From UBA1801 sp035353395 (GTDB lineage: Bacteria > Acidobacteriota > Holophagae > Holophagales > Holophagaceae), in the NCBI GenBank assembly GCA_035353395.1, contig DAOPZL010000059.1, positions 1-16,803 on the forward strand: 16,803 bases of DNA. The letters run 5' to 3'. The translations under genes and the position numbers were made by a program. Positions 1-7,453 of this stretch are shown piece by piece; position 1 is the first letter of the stretch; every line of letters begins with the position of its first letter. Under the pieces are notes generated by a model. That model worked only from the letters and a program-made list of their open reading frames with translations, searched no databases and was not told where the DNA came from.

Positions 1-390
1 CAGTTCTCGAGCATCCGGCTGGCGGACCCCGGCGCCCGCAAGGGCTTCCTCAAGGGACTCAAGCAGATCGCCGAGGAGGGCGTGGTGCAGGTCTTCTGGC
101 CCAGGGGAGGGGCCCCCATGCCGGTCCTGGGCGCCGTGGGCCGGCTCCAGTTCGAGGTGCTCCAGCACCGCCTCAAGGACGAGTACGCCTCGGCCGTGCT
201 CCTGGAGCCCCGGGGCTTCGTCATGGCCCGGTGGCTGGAGGGGGGGTGGCCCGAGCCCAACCGCTTCTGGGGGGAACTCGTGGAGGACAGCGACGGCCAT
301 CCCGCCATCCTCTTCGAGAACGACTGGCAGCGCAGGACCACGGAAGAGAAGAATCCCGGCCTGACCTTCCGCGAGCATCCCCCGAAGTGA
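1..390 (+). CDS. prfC: Peptide chain release factor 3, C-terminal part (gene begins before the window)
   Basis: RF3 is a translational GTPase that removes RF1/RF2 from the ribosome after peptide release. Only the last 129 codons are here, open from base 1 in frame with the TGA stop. The visible part matches the C-terminal domain of RF3: the block GAVGRLQFEVLQHRLKDEY near residues 41-60 of this fragment corresponds to the family's conserved 'VG.LQF.V...RL..EY' stretch, followed by the ARW motif and an ending close to '.FREH'. The GTPase domain with its P-loop lies outside the window. The next gene starts 91 bases downstream on the same strand after a GC-rich spacer. The family call is firm; nothing can be said about its start or regulation. 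Confidence 0.9.
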   Translation, partial: QFSSIRLADPGARKGFLKGLKQIAEEGVVQVFWPRGGAPMPVLGAVGRLQFEVLQHRLKDEYASAVLLEPRGFVMARWLEGGWPEPNRFWGELVEDSDGHPAILFENDWQRRTTEEKNPGLTFREHPPK

Positions 391-481
391 GGGCGGCGGG
401 CGCCGCGCCGGCCGCGAAAAGTTGGATTCATGCAGGCACCCGAAGATCCGATAACATGACCAGAGGCGGCCGGAGCGTTCC

Positions 482-784
482 ATGCCACAGGAGCTAAAAC
501 CAGAGGATCTGATCGTCACGGAACAGGACGGCACCCGCCGTATCAACCACGACGTGCTGGAGTCCTATGGATTGTTCAACCTTCCCAAGACCCTGATGCG
601 CAATGCCCTGATGGTCTACTACGACAACGCGACCCGCCAGGGGAGGGGGGCGGCCCACACCGTCCGGACCTTCATCAACATCGCCAGTTCCATCACCCGC
701 TTCCCCAAGCAGGTGGCCATCAACTTCACCCGCGGCTCGGCCTACCGCAGGAACATGAGGATGCTGAGGCGATACAGCCGCTGA
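482..784 (+). CDS. Small basic protein of unknown function, 100 aa
   Basis: I do not recognise this protein. The ATG is preceded by GGAG at 472-475, six bases upstream, which supports the start. The N-terminal third is acidic (ELKPEDLIVTEQDG). The centre has a mixed helical stretch (LPKTLMRNALMVYYDNATRQG), and the C-terminal ~30 residues are strongly basic and end RRNMRMLRRYSR, which would suit nucleic-acid, ribosome or membrane-surface contact. There is no signal peptide or clear membrane segment. It lies 91 bases after prfC on the same strand and faces the pit gene. Its TGA stop forms the loop of a perfect 8-bp hairpin. Its reality rests on the Shine-Dalgarno match, the isolated position and the protein-like composition. 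A lineage-restricted family is likely. Confidence 0.65.
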   Translation: MPQELKPEDLIVTEQDGTRRINHDVLESYGLFNLPKTLMRNALMVYYDNATRQGRGAAHTVRTFINIASSITRFPKQVAINFTRGSAYRRNMRMLRRYSR

Positions 785-826
785 GCGGCTGTCCGGGTGG
801 CGCAGCAAGGTGCAGAGGCACCTTGC
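774..826. terminator. Two adjacent hairpins between convergent genes (probable bidirectional terminator)
   Basis: The first inverted repeat (774-792, arms ACAGCCGC/GCGGCTGT) has the TGA stop of the 100-aa gene as its three-base loop. The second (805-826) is a perfect 9-bp stem GCAAGGTGC/GCACCTTGC with loop AGAG. Neither has a T-tract, so classic intrinsic termination is not shown. Their place between two genes that converge (stop at 784 and stop at 879) makes a bidirectional terminator or 3'-end stabiliser the likeliest role. Confidence 0.5.
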
Positions 827-878
827 GAAGCCGGGGCCCGGTTCGCCGAAGTGCGCTACAGCCGTTGAAGGCCGTCGT

Positions 879-1883
879 TCAGCCCATGAAGGGCACGATC
901 AGCTTGAGGGCGCCCGCCGCCAGCAGCGCGCTCACGGGGATGGTCAGGACCCAGGCGACGAGGATGTTCCCCGCGATGCCCCAGCGGACCGCGGAGGCGT
1001 TCATGCTGGCGCCGACGCCCATGATGGCGCCGCTCACGACATGGGTCGTCGAGACGGGGATTCCGAGGTGGGCGGTGACCAGCAGCACGATGGCGGCGCT
1101 GGTCTCGGCCGCGAAGCCGTGGATGGGCCTGAGCTTCACGATCTTGCTGCCCATGGTCTTGATGATCTTCCAGCCGCCCGACATGGTCCCCAGGGCCATG
1201 GCGGTGGCGCAGGCGAACTTCACCCAGACCGGCACCTCCACGTGGTTGCCGTGGGCGGCCAGCTTGCCGTAGGTGATGAGCCCGAGGGCGATGATCCCCA
1301 TGGATTTCTGGGCGTCGTTGGTCCCGTGCGCGAAGGCCATGGTGGCGGCCGATACGAGCTGGAGCTTCCGGAAGGACAGGTTCACCTTGTAGCTCGGGAT
1401 GTGCCGGCAGATCCAGAGGATGATCAGGATGAGGACCATCCCGATGATCAATCCGAGGATGGGGCTGACGATGAGGAAGGTCCCGACCTCCTCGAGCTTG
1501 GTGGTGTGCAGGGTGTTCCGTCCGGAGTGCGCGACCACGGCCCCGGCCAGCCCGCCCACGAGGGCATGGCTCGAGCTGGAGGGAATGCCCAGGTACCAGG
1601 TGATCAGGTTCCAGATGATGGCGGCCACGAGCGCGGACATCACGACGGAGGGGACCACGAACTGGGCGTCCGCGATGCCCTTGGCGATGGTGATGGCCAC
1701 GGCCGTTCCCATCAGGGCGCCGCCGAAGTTCAGGACCGCGGCCATCAGGATGGCGTTGCGGGCCGACAGGACGCCGGTCGACACGACGGTCGCGATGGCG
1801 TTGGCCGTGTCGTGGAATCCGTTGATGTAGTCGAAGGCCAGGGCGAGCAGGACGATGAGGAGAAGAGGCCAGACGATGTGCAT
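879..1883 (-). CDS. pit: Low-affinity inorganic phosphate transporter, PiT family
   Basis: An inner-membrane Pit-type permease that imports phosphate, probably as a metal-phosphate complex with protons. It is 334 aa, the short bacterial form (longer PitA proteins are ~500 aa). Both halves carry the family repeat: NGFHDTANA at about residues 21-29 and AHGTNDAQK at 185-193. Many hydrophobic segments follow each. An open frame reaches back to 1982, but the ATG at 1883 is preferred because it begins directly at the first membrane segment (MHIVWPLLLIVLL). It lies five bases after the stop of the upstream DUF47 gene; there is no strong Shine-Dalgarno, so translational coupling is likely. The DUF47-pit pair is a common bacterial unit and supports the phosphate role. 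Substrate is inferred from family and context. Confidence 0.93.
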   Translation of the reverse strand: MHIVWPLLLIVLLALAFDYINGFHDTANAIATVVSTGVLSARNAILMAAVLNFGGALMGTAVAITIAKGIADAQFVVPSVVMSALVAAIIWNLITWYLGIPSSSSHALVGGLAGAVVAHSGRNTLHTTKLEEVGTFLIVSPILGLIIGMVLILIILWICRHIPSYKVNLSFRKLQLVSAATMAFAHGTNDAQKSMGIIALGLITYGKLAAHGNHVEVPVWVKFACATAMALGTMSGGWKIIKTMGSKIVKLRPIHGFAAETSAAIVLLVTAHLGIPVSTTHVVSGAIMGVGASMNASAVRWGIAGNILVAWVLTIPVSALLAAGALKLIVPFMG

Positions 1884-1888
1884 GGGGA

Positions 1889-2536
1889 TCAGGCGTTCCG
1901 CATCACGGTCGAGCCGACCACCTTCGCCACCAGCTCGACGCGGTCGGTGGCGTCCTCGATGAGATCGAAGACCTCCTTCCACTTCAGGAGCTCCACGGGA
2001 TTCTGCGGATCGTTGAACAGCTCCGCGAGCGCCGAATGGTAGACGGAATCCGCCTGGTTCTCGAGCACGTGGACCCGTCGGATGTGGAGCCGGATCTCCT
2101 GGGTGTCGGACATGTTGCGGAGGCTCTTGATGAGGAAGGACAGCTCGTGGGCGCCTTCCACGCTCAGGGAGCTGATCTCCAGCATGGACGGGTGGATCGC
2201 TCCGATGTGGTAGAGCACGAGCCGTTCGCAGATGGCGTCGAAGATGTCCACCACGTCGTCCAGAGCGTGGGCCAGGGCGAGGATGTCCTCCCGCTCGATG
2301 GGGGTGATGAACGTCTTGTCAAGGCGGTCGATGATCTGGTGGGTGAACTCGTCCCCGGCGTGCTCGAACTCCTTCATCTGCCGGCGCAGCTCGGGCCAGC
2401 GCCCGGGGTCCGCCAGGCGGATCTCGCGGTCGAACTGCACGACCGCCTGGTAGATGTTCTCCGCGGACCCCTCCAGCAGGTCGAAGAAAACCATCTCGTG
2501 AGGTTTCAGCCAGCGGAGGATCGCGTTGAGGGACAT
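1889..2536 (-). CDS. DUF47 family (PhoU-like) Pit accessory protein
   Basis: A 215-aa all-helical protein of the DUF47/PhoU-like family, which is usually encoded next to Pit permeases and is thought to control or assist them. Family signs are the long helical bundle with conserved acidic and His positions, such as EFEHAGDEFTHQI near residues 55-67, the block EREDILALAHALDDVVD, and near the C-terminus KEVFDLIEDATDRVE. These resemble the metal-binding E/DxxxD motifs of PhoU-like bundles. The ATG at 2536 is chosen because GGGAG lies five bases upstream. A TTG at 2578 would add 14 residues without a comparable ribosome site. It is the first gene of the minus-strand unit, with pit five bases downstream. 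It should be cytoplasmic. Confidence 0.88.
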   Translation of the reverse strand: MSLNAILRWLKPHEMVFFDLLEGSAENIYQAVVQFDREIRLADPGRWPELRRQMKEFEHAGDEFTHQIIDRLDKTFITPIEREDILALAHALDDVVDIFDAICERLVLYHIGAIHPSMLEISSLSVEGAHELSFLIKSLRNMSDTQEIRLHIRRVHVLENQADSVYHSALAELFNDPQNPVELLKWKEVFDLIEDATDRVELVAKVVGSTVMRNA

Positions 2537-2556
2537 CTCGACTCCCAGGAGAACAT

Positions 2557-2584
2557 ACTCTACAAGTTTGCCCTGCAATGTCGA
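2557..2584 (-). promoter_or_regulatory. Candidate sigma-70-type promoter for the DUF47-pit unit
   Basis: Reading the minus strand, TCGACA (2584-2579, five of six to TTGACA) is followed after 16 bases by TAGAGT (2562-2557, four of six to TATAAT). Transcription would start around 2549, leaving a leader of about a dozen bases that includes the GGGAG ribosome site. Matches of this quality arise by chance, so this is a suggestion only. Confidence 0.3.
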
Positions 2585-2879
2585 TTATCCGAAGCCGAAA
2601 TCCTGGCTCCCACCCGGGTCCGGCCGCCGGTCCCCCCCCGGGGGACCAAATCCGGGGAAAGCGCAGGATACGAGAACACCGCCCTTGCCGAGGGACGGGC
2701 TCCCTGGGAGAATGACTCCGAAGCCAGGGACGGCCGGACGCTGTCCGCGTCTCTCTGGTGACTTTCCCGTTCTACAGGATTTCAAGGAAATTCCTGCAAC
2801 GTGTCGCCCATCCCACATCCCATCCTCCACAACCCATCCATTGGACGGAACGCCAGCAGCGCGTAGCCGCCCGAACTCC

Positions 2880-2884
2880 AGGAG
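2880..2884 (+). promoter_or_regulatory. Ribosome binding site deciding a TTG start
   Basis: AGGAG lies six bases before the TTG at 2891 and 21 bases before the first in-frame ATG (2906). The spacing favours TTG as the start of the RNase E/G gene, and the extra residues (MTRKV) fit the family N-terminus just before the first beta strand. Confidence 0.7.
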
Positions 2885-2890
2885 TAAGTT

Positions 2891-5107
2891 TTGACAAGAA
2901 AAGTCATGCTCATCAACGCCACGGATCCGGAAGAAATCCGCGTGGCCACGCTCGTGGACAGCGTCCTGTCCGATTACGACATCGAGTTCGTCCACAACGA
3001 GAAGATCAAGGGCAACATCTACAAGGCCCGGGTGGTCCGGGTGGACACCAGCCTGCAGGCCGCCTTCATCCACTACGGGGGCCAGAAGAACGGGTTCCTG
3101 CCCATCGGCGAGCTGCCCCGGGACATGGTGAGCCCGGACGGGCGTCGGGGACGGATCCAGGATCTGCTGAACCGGGACCAGGAGATCATGGTCCAGGCCG
3201 TCCGGGAGGAGCTGGGCAACAAGGGCGCCATGATGACGGCCCAGGCCAGCCTGCCCGGCCGCTACCTGGTCCTCACCCCCGGGAACCCCCTCAACGGCAT
3301 CAGCCGGAAGATCGAGAGCCGCGAGGAGCGGGAGTATTTCAAGCGTCTCATCGACGAGCTGGACATTCCCAAGAACATGGGCGTCATCGTGAGGACCGCC
3401 TCCCTGGGCGTGACCAAGGAGGACTTCCAGCGGGACCTGGAATACCTCCTGGACACCTACAAGGAGGTCCTGGCCCGCTACCGGCATCGCCAGGGACCGG
3501 GCCTCGTGTGGCAGGAGGACGACGTCGTCACCCGCACCCTCAGGGACTGCTTCACGTCCGACATGGAGGAGGTCCACATCGACGACCTCGAGACCTTCCA
3601 CCAGGCCCAGGGATTCTTCAAGCGCACGATGCCCCAGTACCTGAATGTGCTGAAGCACTACACCGGCAAGAAGCCGCTGTTCTCGCGGTTCCAGACTGAG
3701 GACCAGATCGACCGGGTCTACGCGAGGAAGGTCTCGCTGCCCTCGGGCGGCGCCCTGGTCATCGACCAGACCGAGGCCCTGGTGGCCATCGACGTGAACT
3801 CCGGCAAGACCTCCGGCGAAGGCGTGGAGGACATGGCCCACAAGACCAACATGGAAGCCGCCGAGGAAGTGGCGCGCCAGCTCCGCCTCCGGGATCTCGC
3901 GGGGCTCGTGGTCATCGACTTCATCGACATGAAGCGGGAGGGGAACAACCGGACGGTCCAGGACCGGCTGGTGGAGTGCCTCAAGGAGGACAAGGCCCGC
4001 ATGGAAGTCGGGAAGATCAACCGCTTCGGCGTGCTGGTCATGACCCGCCAGCGCATCCGGCCCTCGCTCCAGAACGTCACCCACGAGATGTGCCCCATGT
4101 GCCAGGGCAGCGGCAAGGTGAAGAACCTCGACGCCCTCGTCCTGAGCGTCGTCCGGCGCATCAAGGCGATCCTCTGCCGGGAGTCCATCAAGGAGATCAG
4201 GGTGAAGCTGGCGCCGGTCATCGCCATGGCGGTGCTGAACGCCAAGCGCAAGGATCTGGCGGACCTGGAGGCCCAGCACGACTGCCAGATCGTGATCCTG
4301 GCGGAACACGAGATCGGCTACGGCGAGATGGCCGCCGAGATCGAGCGGGGCGAGGAAGAAGCCCCCGAAAGGATCCAGGCGCACCAGCCCGAGCGCCTCC
4401 GGGAACCCGAGGACGAAACCGTCGTGCTGGGCGGAGACGCCCCCATCTCCTTCGAGAAGGCCCTCGGCGAGGAAGCCCGGACCCCGCGCGCCCAGGCCGA
4501 GCCCGAGATCAAGTACGACCGCCGGGATTCCCAGCGGGCGGCCCTCGGGGAACGCGAGCGGCTGAGGGCCCTCTTCGAGAGCGTCAAGCCCGAGGAGGGG
4601 ATGCCCGAGGAGAACGCGAGCCCGGCCGTTCCCCAGGAGGAGCCCGCGCCCGTGCCCGCGAAGGCGCCCCGGCAGCGCCGGAGCCGCGGCGGGAAGGAAA
4701 CGGTGCGCCAGATGCCGGTGCCCGAGGCACCGGTCTCCGAGACGCTTCCCGAGCCGTCTCCGGAACCTCCCGTTCCTGCGGAACCTCTCGTCGAAGAACC
4801 CGCGCCCGCGCTGGAACCTCCGGTCCTGACCGCCGACCTCCTGGCGGATCTGGTGATGCCCACGCCGAGGCCCAAGCTGCTCGGCGCCGGCAAGGCGCCC
4901 GGGGAAGAACCCGCCCCCTCGCCCGCGGCCCCCGCAGCCAAGCGCGGCAGGCCCAGGAAGAAGCCTGTGGAGCCCGCTTCCGAGACCGCCCCGGCTCCCG
5001 CGCCCAGGGGCCGGAAGAAGGCGGCCGCACCGAAGCCCGAGGAGGCCTCTCCCGAAGCTGCGCCCCGCAAGACGACGAAGGCGCGCACGCCCAGATCCAA
5101 GTCCTGA
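2891..5107 (+). CDS. rng: Ribonuclease E/G with long disordered basic tail
   Basis: A single-strand-specific endoribonuclease for rRNA/tRNA maturation and mRNA decay. It is 738 aa, between RNase G (~490) and E. coli RNase E (~1060). The S1 RNA-binding domain is at about 37-125 (KIKGNIYKARVVRV...AAFIHYGG). The DNase-I-like catalytic core has metal-binding Asp301 in AIDVNSGK and Asp343 in VVIDFIDM, matching E. coli D303 and D346. The Zn-link cysteines are C401 and C404 in MCPMCQGSGK, matching C404/C407. From about residue 480 the chain becomes Pro/Ala/Glu-rich and ends with basic patches, including an AT-hook-like KRGRPRKKP at 684-692. Such tails in RNase E bind RNA or partner enzymes. TTG start by ribosome-site spacing. 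lptD follows after 63 bases on the same strand. The symbol could equally be rne; catalytic identity is firm, tail function inferred. Confidence 0.93.
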   Translation: MTRKVMLINATDPEEIRVATLVDSVLSDYDIEFVHNEKIKGNIYKARVVRVDTSLQAAFIHYGGQKNGFLPIGELPRDMVSPDGRRGRIQDLLNRDQEIMVQAVREELGNKGAMMTAQASLPGRYLVLTPGNPLNGISRKIESREEREYFKRLIDELDIPKNMGVIVRTASLGVTKEDFQRDLEYLLDTYKEVLARYRHRQGPGLVWQEDDVVTRTLRDCFTSDMEEVHIDDLETFHQAQGFFKRTMPQYLNVLKHYTGKKPLFSRFQTEDQIDRVYARKVSLPSGGALVIDQTEALVAIDVNSGKTSGEGVEDMAHKTNMEAAEEVARQLRLRDLAGLVVIDFIDMKREGNNRTVQDRLVECLKEDKARMEVGKINRFGVLVMTRQRIRPSLQNVTHEMCPMCQGSGKVKNLDALVLSVVRRIKAILCRESIKEIRVKLAPVIAMAVLNAKRKDLADLEAQHDCQIVILAEHEIGYGEMAAEIERGEEEAPERIQAHQPERLREPEDETVVLGGDAPISFEKALGEEARTPRAQAEPEIKYDRRDSQRAALGERERLRALFESVKPEEGMPEENASPAVPQEEPAPVPAKAPRQRRSRGGKETVRQMPVPEAPVSETLPEPSPEPPVPAEPLVEEPAPALEPPVLTADLLADLVMPTPRPKLLGAGKAPGEEPAPSPAAPAAKRGRPRKKPVEPASETAPAPAPRGRKKAAAPKPEEASPEAAPRKTTKARTPRSKS

Positions 5108-5170
5108 GGTGGTCGCCTGACCCCGCATGGCCGGTTCCTCGCCCGTCCGGTACCCGGGTTTCACCCGAAG

Positions 5171-7453
5171 GTGCTGCGCGGCGGCCTGCTTGGAACCCTG
5201 ACCACCCTGCTGTGCGCGCAGGGGCTCCCGCCCCTGCCGGGCACGCCCACCGTCCGTGAAGTGCCCGACCTCTCCGACCTGCTGCCGTACCGCCCCATGC
5301 GGGTCGAGGCGCCGGGCGGGGGGACCGTCCCCATGCGGTACCGGGGCGAGCGGGTGGTGAACGGCCCCGAAGGCTGGACCATCGAGCGGGGATCCATCGA
5401 GGGGCAGGACCTGCTCCTCCTCGCGGACCACATTGTCTTCAATCCCGCCACCAGCATGCTGGTGGCGGAAGGGAACATCCGGCTCGAAGGCACGAACATC
5501 CGGCTCCGCTGCGAGCGGCTCCAGATGGACTGGGCGCGCCGGACCGGCGAGGCCTGGGCCCTGGAACTGGAGCTCCCCCCGGACTGGACGCTGCAGTCGG
5601 ACCACGTGGCCTTCGCCTCGCTCCGGCAGTGGGACTTCCTCCAGGTGAAGGTGAGTTCCTGTCCCCAGGAGAAGCCGGGCTGGTCCATGGCCTTGTCCCG
5701 CCTGAAGCTGAACCTGGACCGGTTCGCGACCTTCCGGAACGCCAAGCTCTACGTACAGTCGGTCCCGGTGATCTACCTGCCCTGGGGGCTCTATCCCGCC
5801 AAGGCCCAGCGTTCGGCGGGCCTCCTCCCGACCTTCCCGAGCTATTCGAGCACCTTCGGGGCGAGCCTGGCCTTGCCCTACTACCAGCCCCTGGGCGACA
5901 CCATGGACTTCACCCTCAAGCCGGAGCTCCACTCCAAGGAGAACCCCTTGTGGGAGGGCGAATTCCGGTGGAATCCCGAACCCACCCACTCGGGATCGCT
6001 CCTGGCGCGGTACATCCACCAGAGGACGGACGGGGAGGACCGCTACCGCTACCAGTTCAAGGACCTGTGGCAGCGCGAGGACGGCTGGCAGTTCACCGCC
6101 AACATCAACCAGACCTCCGACAGCCTCATGGAGGCGGACTACGGCAACGGGGTGGGGAATCTCGGGGCCACCTACTTCGACAGCGCCGTCTACCTCGGGA
6201 AGAACTTCCCCCTGGCCAGCCTCAGCATCAACCTGGCCGAGCAGCGGAGCTTCTTCACCACCAAGGACGACCCGTTCTACACCTACGATTTCCCGAACTC
6301 CGTCCGGAAGCAGACCCTGCCGGAAGTCGAGAGCCGCATGTACCCCATCGAGCTGGGGACCTTCTACCTGGACGCGGGCCTGAAGGCGAGCCGCCTGGCC
6401 TACCAGCTCGAGTTCGATACGGGGTCCACGTCCACCTCCACCTTCGACTGGAGCAGGGGCGACTTCTTCACCAGGCTCCAGGGGCGGCTGGGGCAGTGGG
6501 GCCCCTTCCGGGCCGACCTCCAGACCCTGCTGCGCTTCACCTACTACACGTCCTCGCTCCGCGCGCCCCTCTACGATCCGGACCAGGCGATCAGCGGCAC
6601 CGCGCTGAACCCGAAGATCAGTCCCTTCCTGGTGGACGGGGACGCCATCCAGCGCACCATCGGATCGATCAACCTGAAGCTTTCCGGGCCTCCCGCGGGG
6701 CGCACCTACGAGCAGTTCGACCTGTTCGGCTACCGGGGGGAGATGAAGCATGTCCTCGAGCCGTTCCTCGGGCTCACCTTGAATTCCCGGTCCGGCGTGG
6801 AAGCGCTCGTCCCGCGGTTCGACAACGTCGATTCCAGGCCCGGCGTGGACGGCACCCTCATGGGCGAGAAGAGTCTCGAGGTCGGGGTCATGCAGCATTT
6901 CTTCGGGCGCCGGGGCAAGGGGGACCTCTTCTCCGATCTCGTGCGCTGGAAGCTCTCCACCAAGTACCACTTCCGGCCCGTCCTGCTCACGGACGGGACC
7001 TTCCAGCGGGGCTGGGCCTCCCTCGACAGCGTCCTCGACGCGGAACCGACCGACCGCCTGCGGATCAGCTTCCGGTCCTCCTCGGACATCGCCGACAACA
7101 CCACGGACAATTCCCTCTCCGTGGAGATGAAGACGAAGGACGAGAACCGCTTCCACCTCGCCTTCTTCTCGACGGGGGCCAACCAGTTCCTGGTGCGCCA
7201 GCGGGGGATCCAGCTGGGCGGGATGCAGCGGTTCCTGGACGACAAGCTGAGGCTGGAATTCCACGTGAACTACGACTACCGGAAGATCGCCTCCTCGGAG
7301 GCGGCCCTGGCCTACGTGACGCCGTGCATCGCCACGTCCGTGCGCTATACCCACACGGCGCTGAACACGACCAGCGCGGTGTCGAAGGAGGACAAGGTCT
7401 GGTTCGTGGTGTCGCTCCGCTCCCTGGGGGACTTCAAGCTGTTCAGCCGCTGA
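5171..7453 (+). CDS. lptD: LPS-assembly outer-membrane protein LptD
   Basis: Outer-membrane translocon that inserts lipopolysaccharide into the outer leaflet. 760 aa from a GTG start. No ATG is available in frame downstream of the preceding stop, and the ribosome site is weak, so the start is the least certain part. Residues 1-~20 (MLRGGLLGTLTTLLCAQG) look like a signal peptide. An OstA-type beta-jellyroll domain covers about 85-150 (ADHIVFNPATSMLVAEGNIRLEG). The LptD C-terminal domain begins near 190 with the typical PVIYLPWGLYPAKAQRSAGLLP block and PYYQPLGD. The rest is alternating beta strands of a large barrel ending LFSR. It has few cysteines, so the inter-domain disulphide pattern of E. 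coli LptD may differ. The 3' end overlaps the convergent cyclase gene by 11 bases. Confidence 0.92.
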   Translation: MLRGGLLGTLTTLLCAQGLPPLPGTPTVREVPDLSDLLPYRPMRVEAPGGGTVPMRYRGERVVNGPEGWTIERGSIEGQDLLLLADHIVFNPATSMLVAEGNIRLEGTNIRLRCERLQMDWARRTGEAWALELELPPDWTLQSDHVAFASLRQWDFLQVKVSSCPQEKPGWSMALSRLKLNLDRFATFRNAKLYVQSVPVIYLPWGLYPAKAQRSAGLLPTFPSYSSTFGASLALPYYQPLGDTMDFTLKPELHSKENPLWEGEFRWNPEPTHSGSLLARYIHQRTDGEDRYRYQFKDLWQREDGWQFTANINQTSDSLMEADYGNGVGNLGATYFDSAVYLGKNFPLASLSINLAEQRSFFTTKDDPFYTYDFPNSVRKQTLPEVESRMYPIELGTFYLDAGLKASRLAYQLEFDTGSTSTSTFDWSRGDFFTRLQGRLGQWGPFRADLQTLLRFTYYTSSLRAPLYDPDQAISGTALNPKISPFLVDGDAIQRTIGSINLKLSGPPAGRTYEQFDLFGYRGEMKHVLEPFLGLTLNSRSGVEALVPRFDNVDSRPGVDGTLMGEKSLEVGVMQHFFGRRGKGDLFSDLVRWKLSTKYHFRPVLLTDGTFQRGWASLDSVLDAEPTDRLRISFRSSSDIADNTTDNSLSVEMKTKDENRFHLAFFSTGANQFLVRQRGIQLGGMQRFLDDKLRLEFHVNYDYRKIASSEAALAYVTPCIATSVRYTHTALNTTSAVSKEDKVWFVVSLRSLGDFKLFSR

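Larger units (their letters stand above)
2537..2890. other. Divergent intergenic region between DUF47-pit and the RNase E/G gene
   Basis: About 350 bases lie between the two divergent starts, and I see no credible gene. The contents are the candidate minus-strand promoter above; a perfect 8-bp hairpin GGTCCCCC-CCC-GGGGGACC at 2629-2647; a palindromic CTCCCTGGGAG near 2700; and a hairpin at 2775-2796 (CAGGATTTC / GGAAATTCCTG, nine pairs with one bulged T, loop AAG) that would fall in the 5' leader of the RNase gene if transcription starts upstream of it. No convincing plus-strand promoter was found. Confidence 0.5.

Noticed and set aside
1884..1982. 33-residue N-terminal extension of Pit
   Set aside because: It overlaps the end of the DUF47 gene, is Arg/Gly-rich, and the ATG at 1883 begins exactly at the first membrane segment.
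810..2042. 410-codon plus-strand frame across pit and DUF47
   Set aside because: It is antisense to recognised genes and extremely rich in D, G, H and Q with no fold-like pattern.
2891..2896. TTGACA, a perfect -35 hexamer, at the start of the RNase gene
   Set aside because: It is the start codon plus the Thr codon, and no -10 element follows at 16-18 bases.
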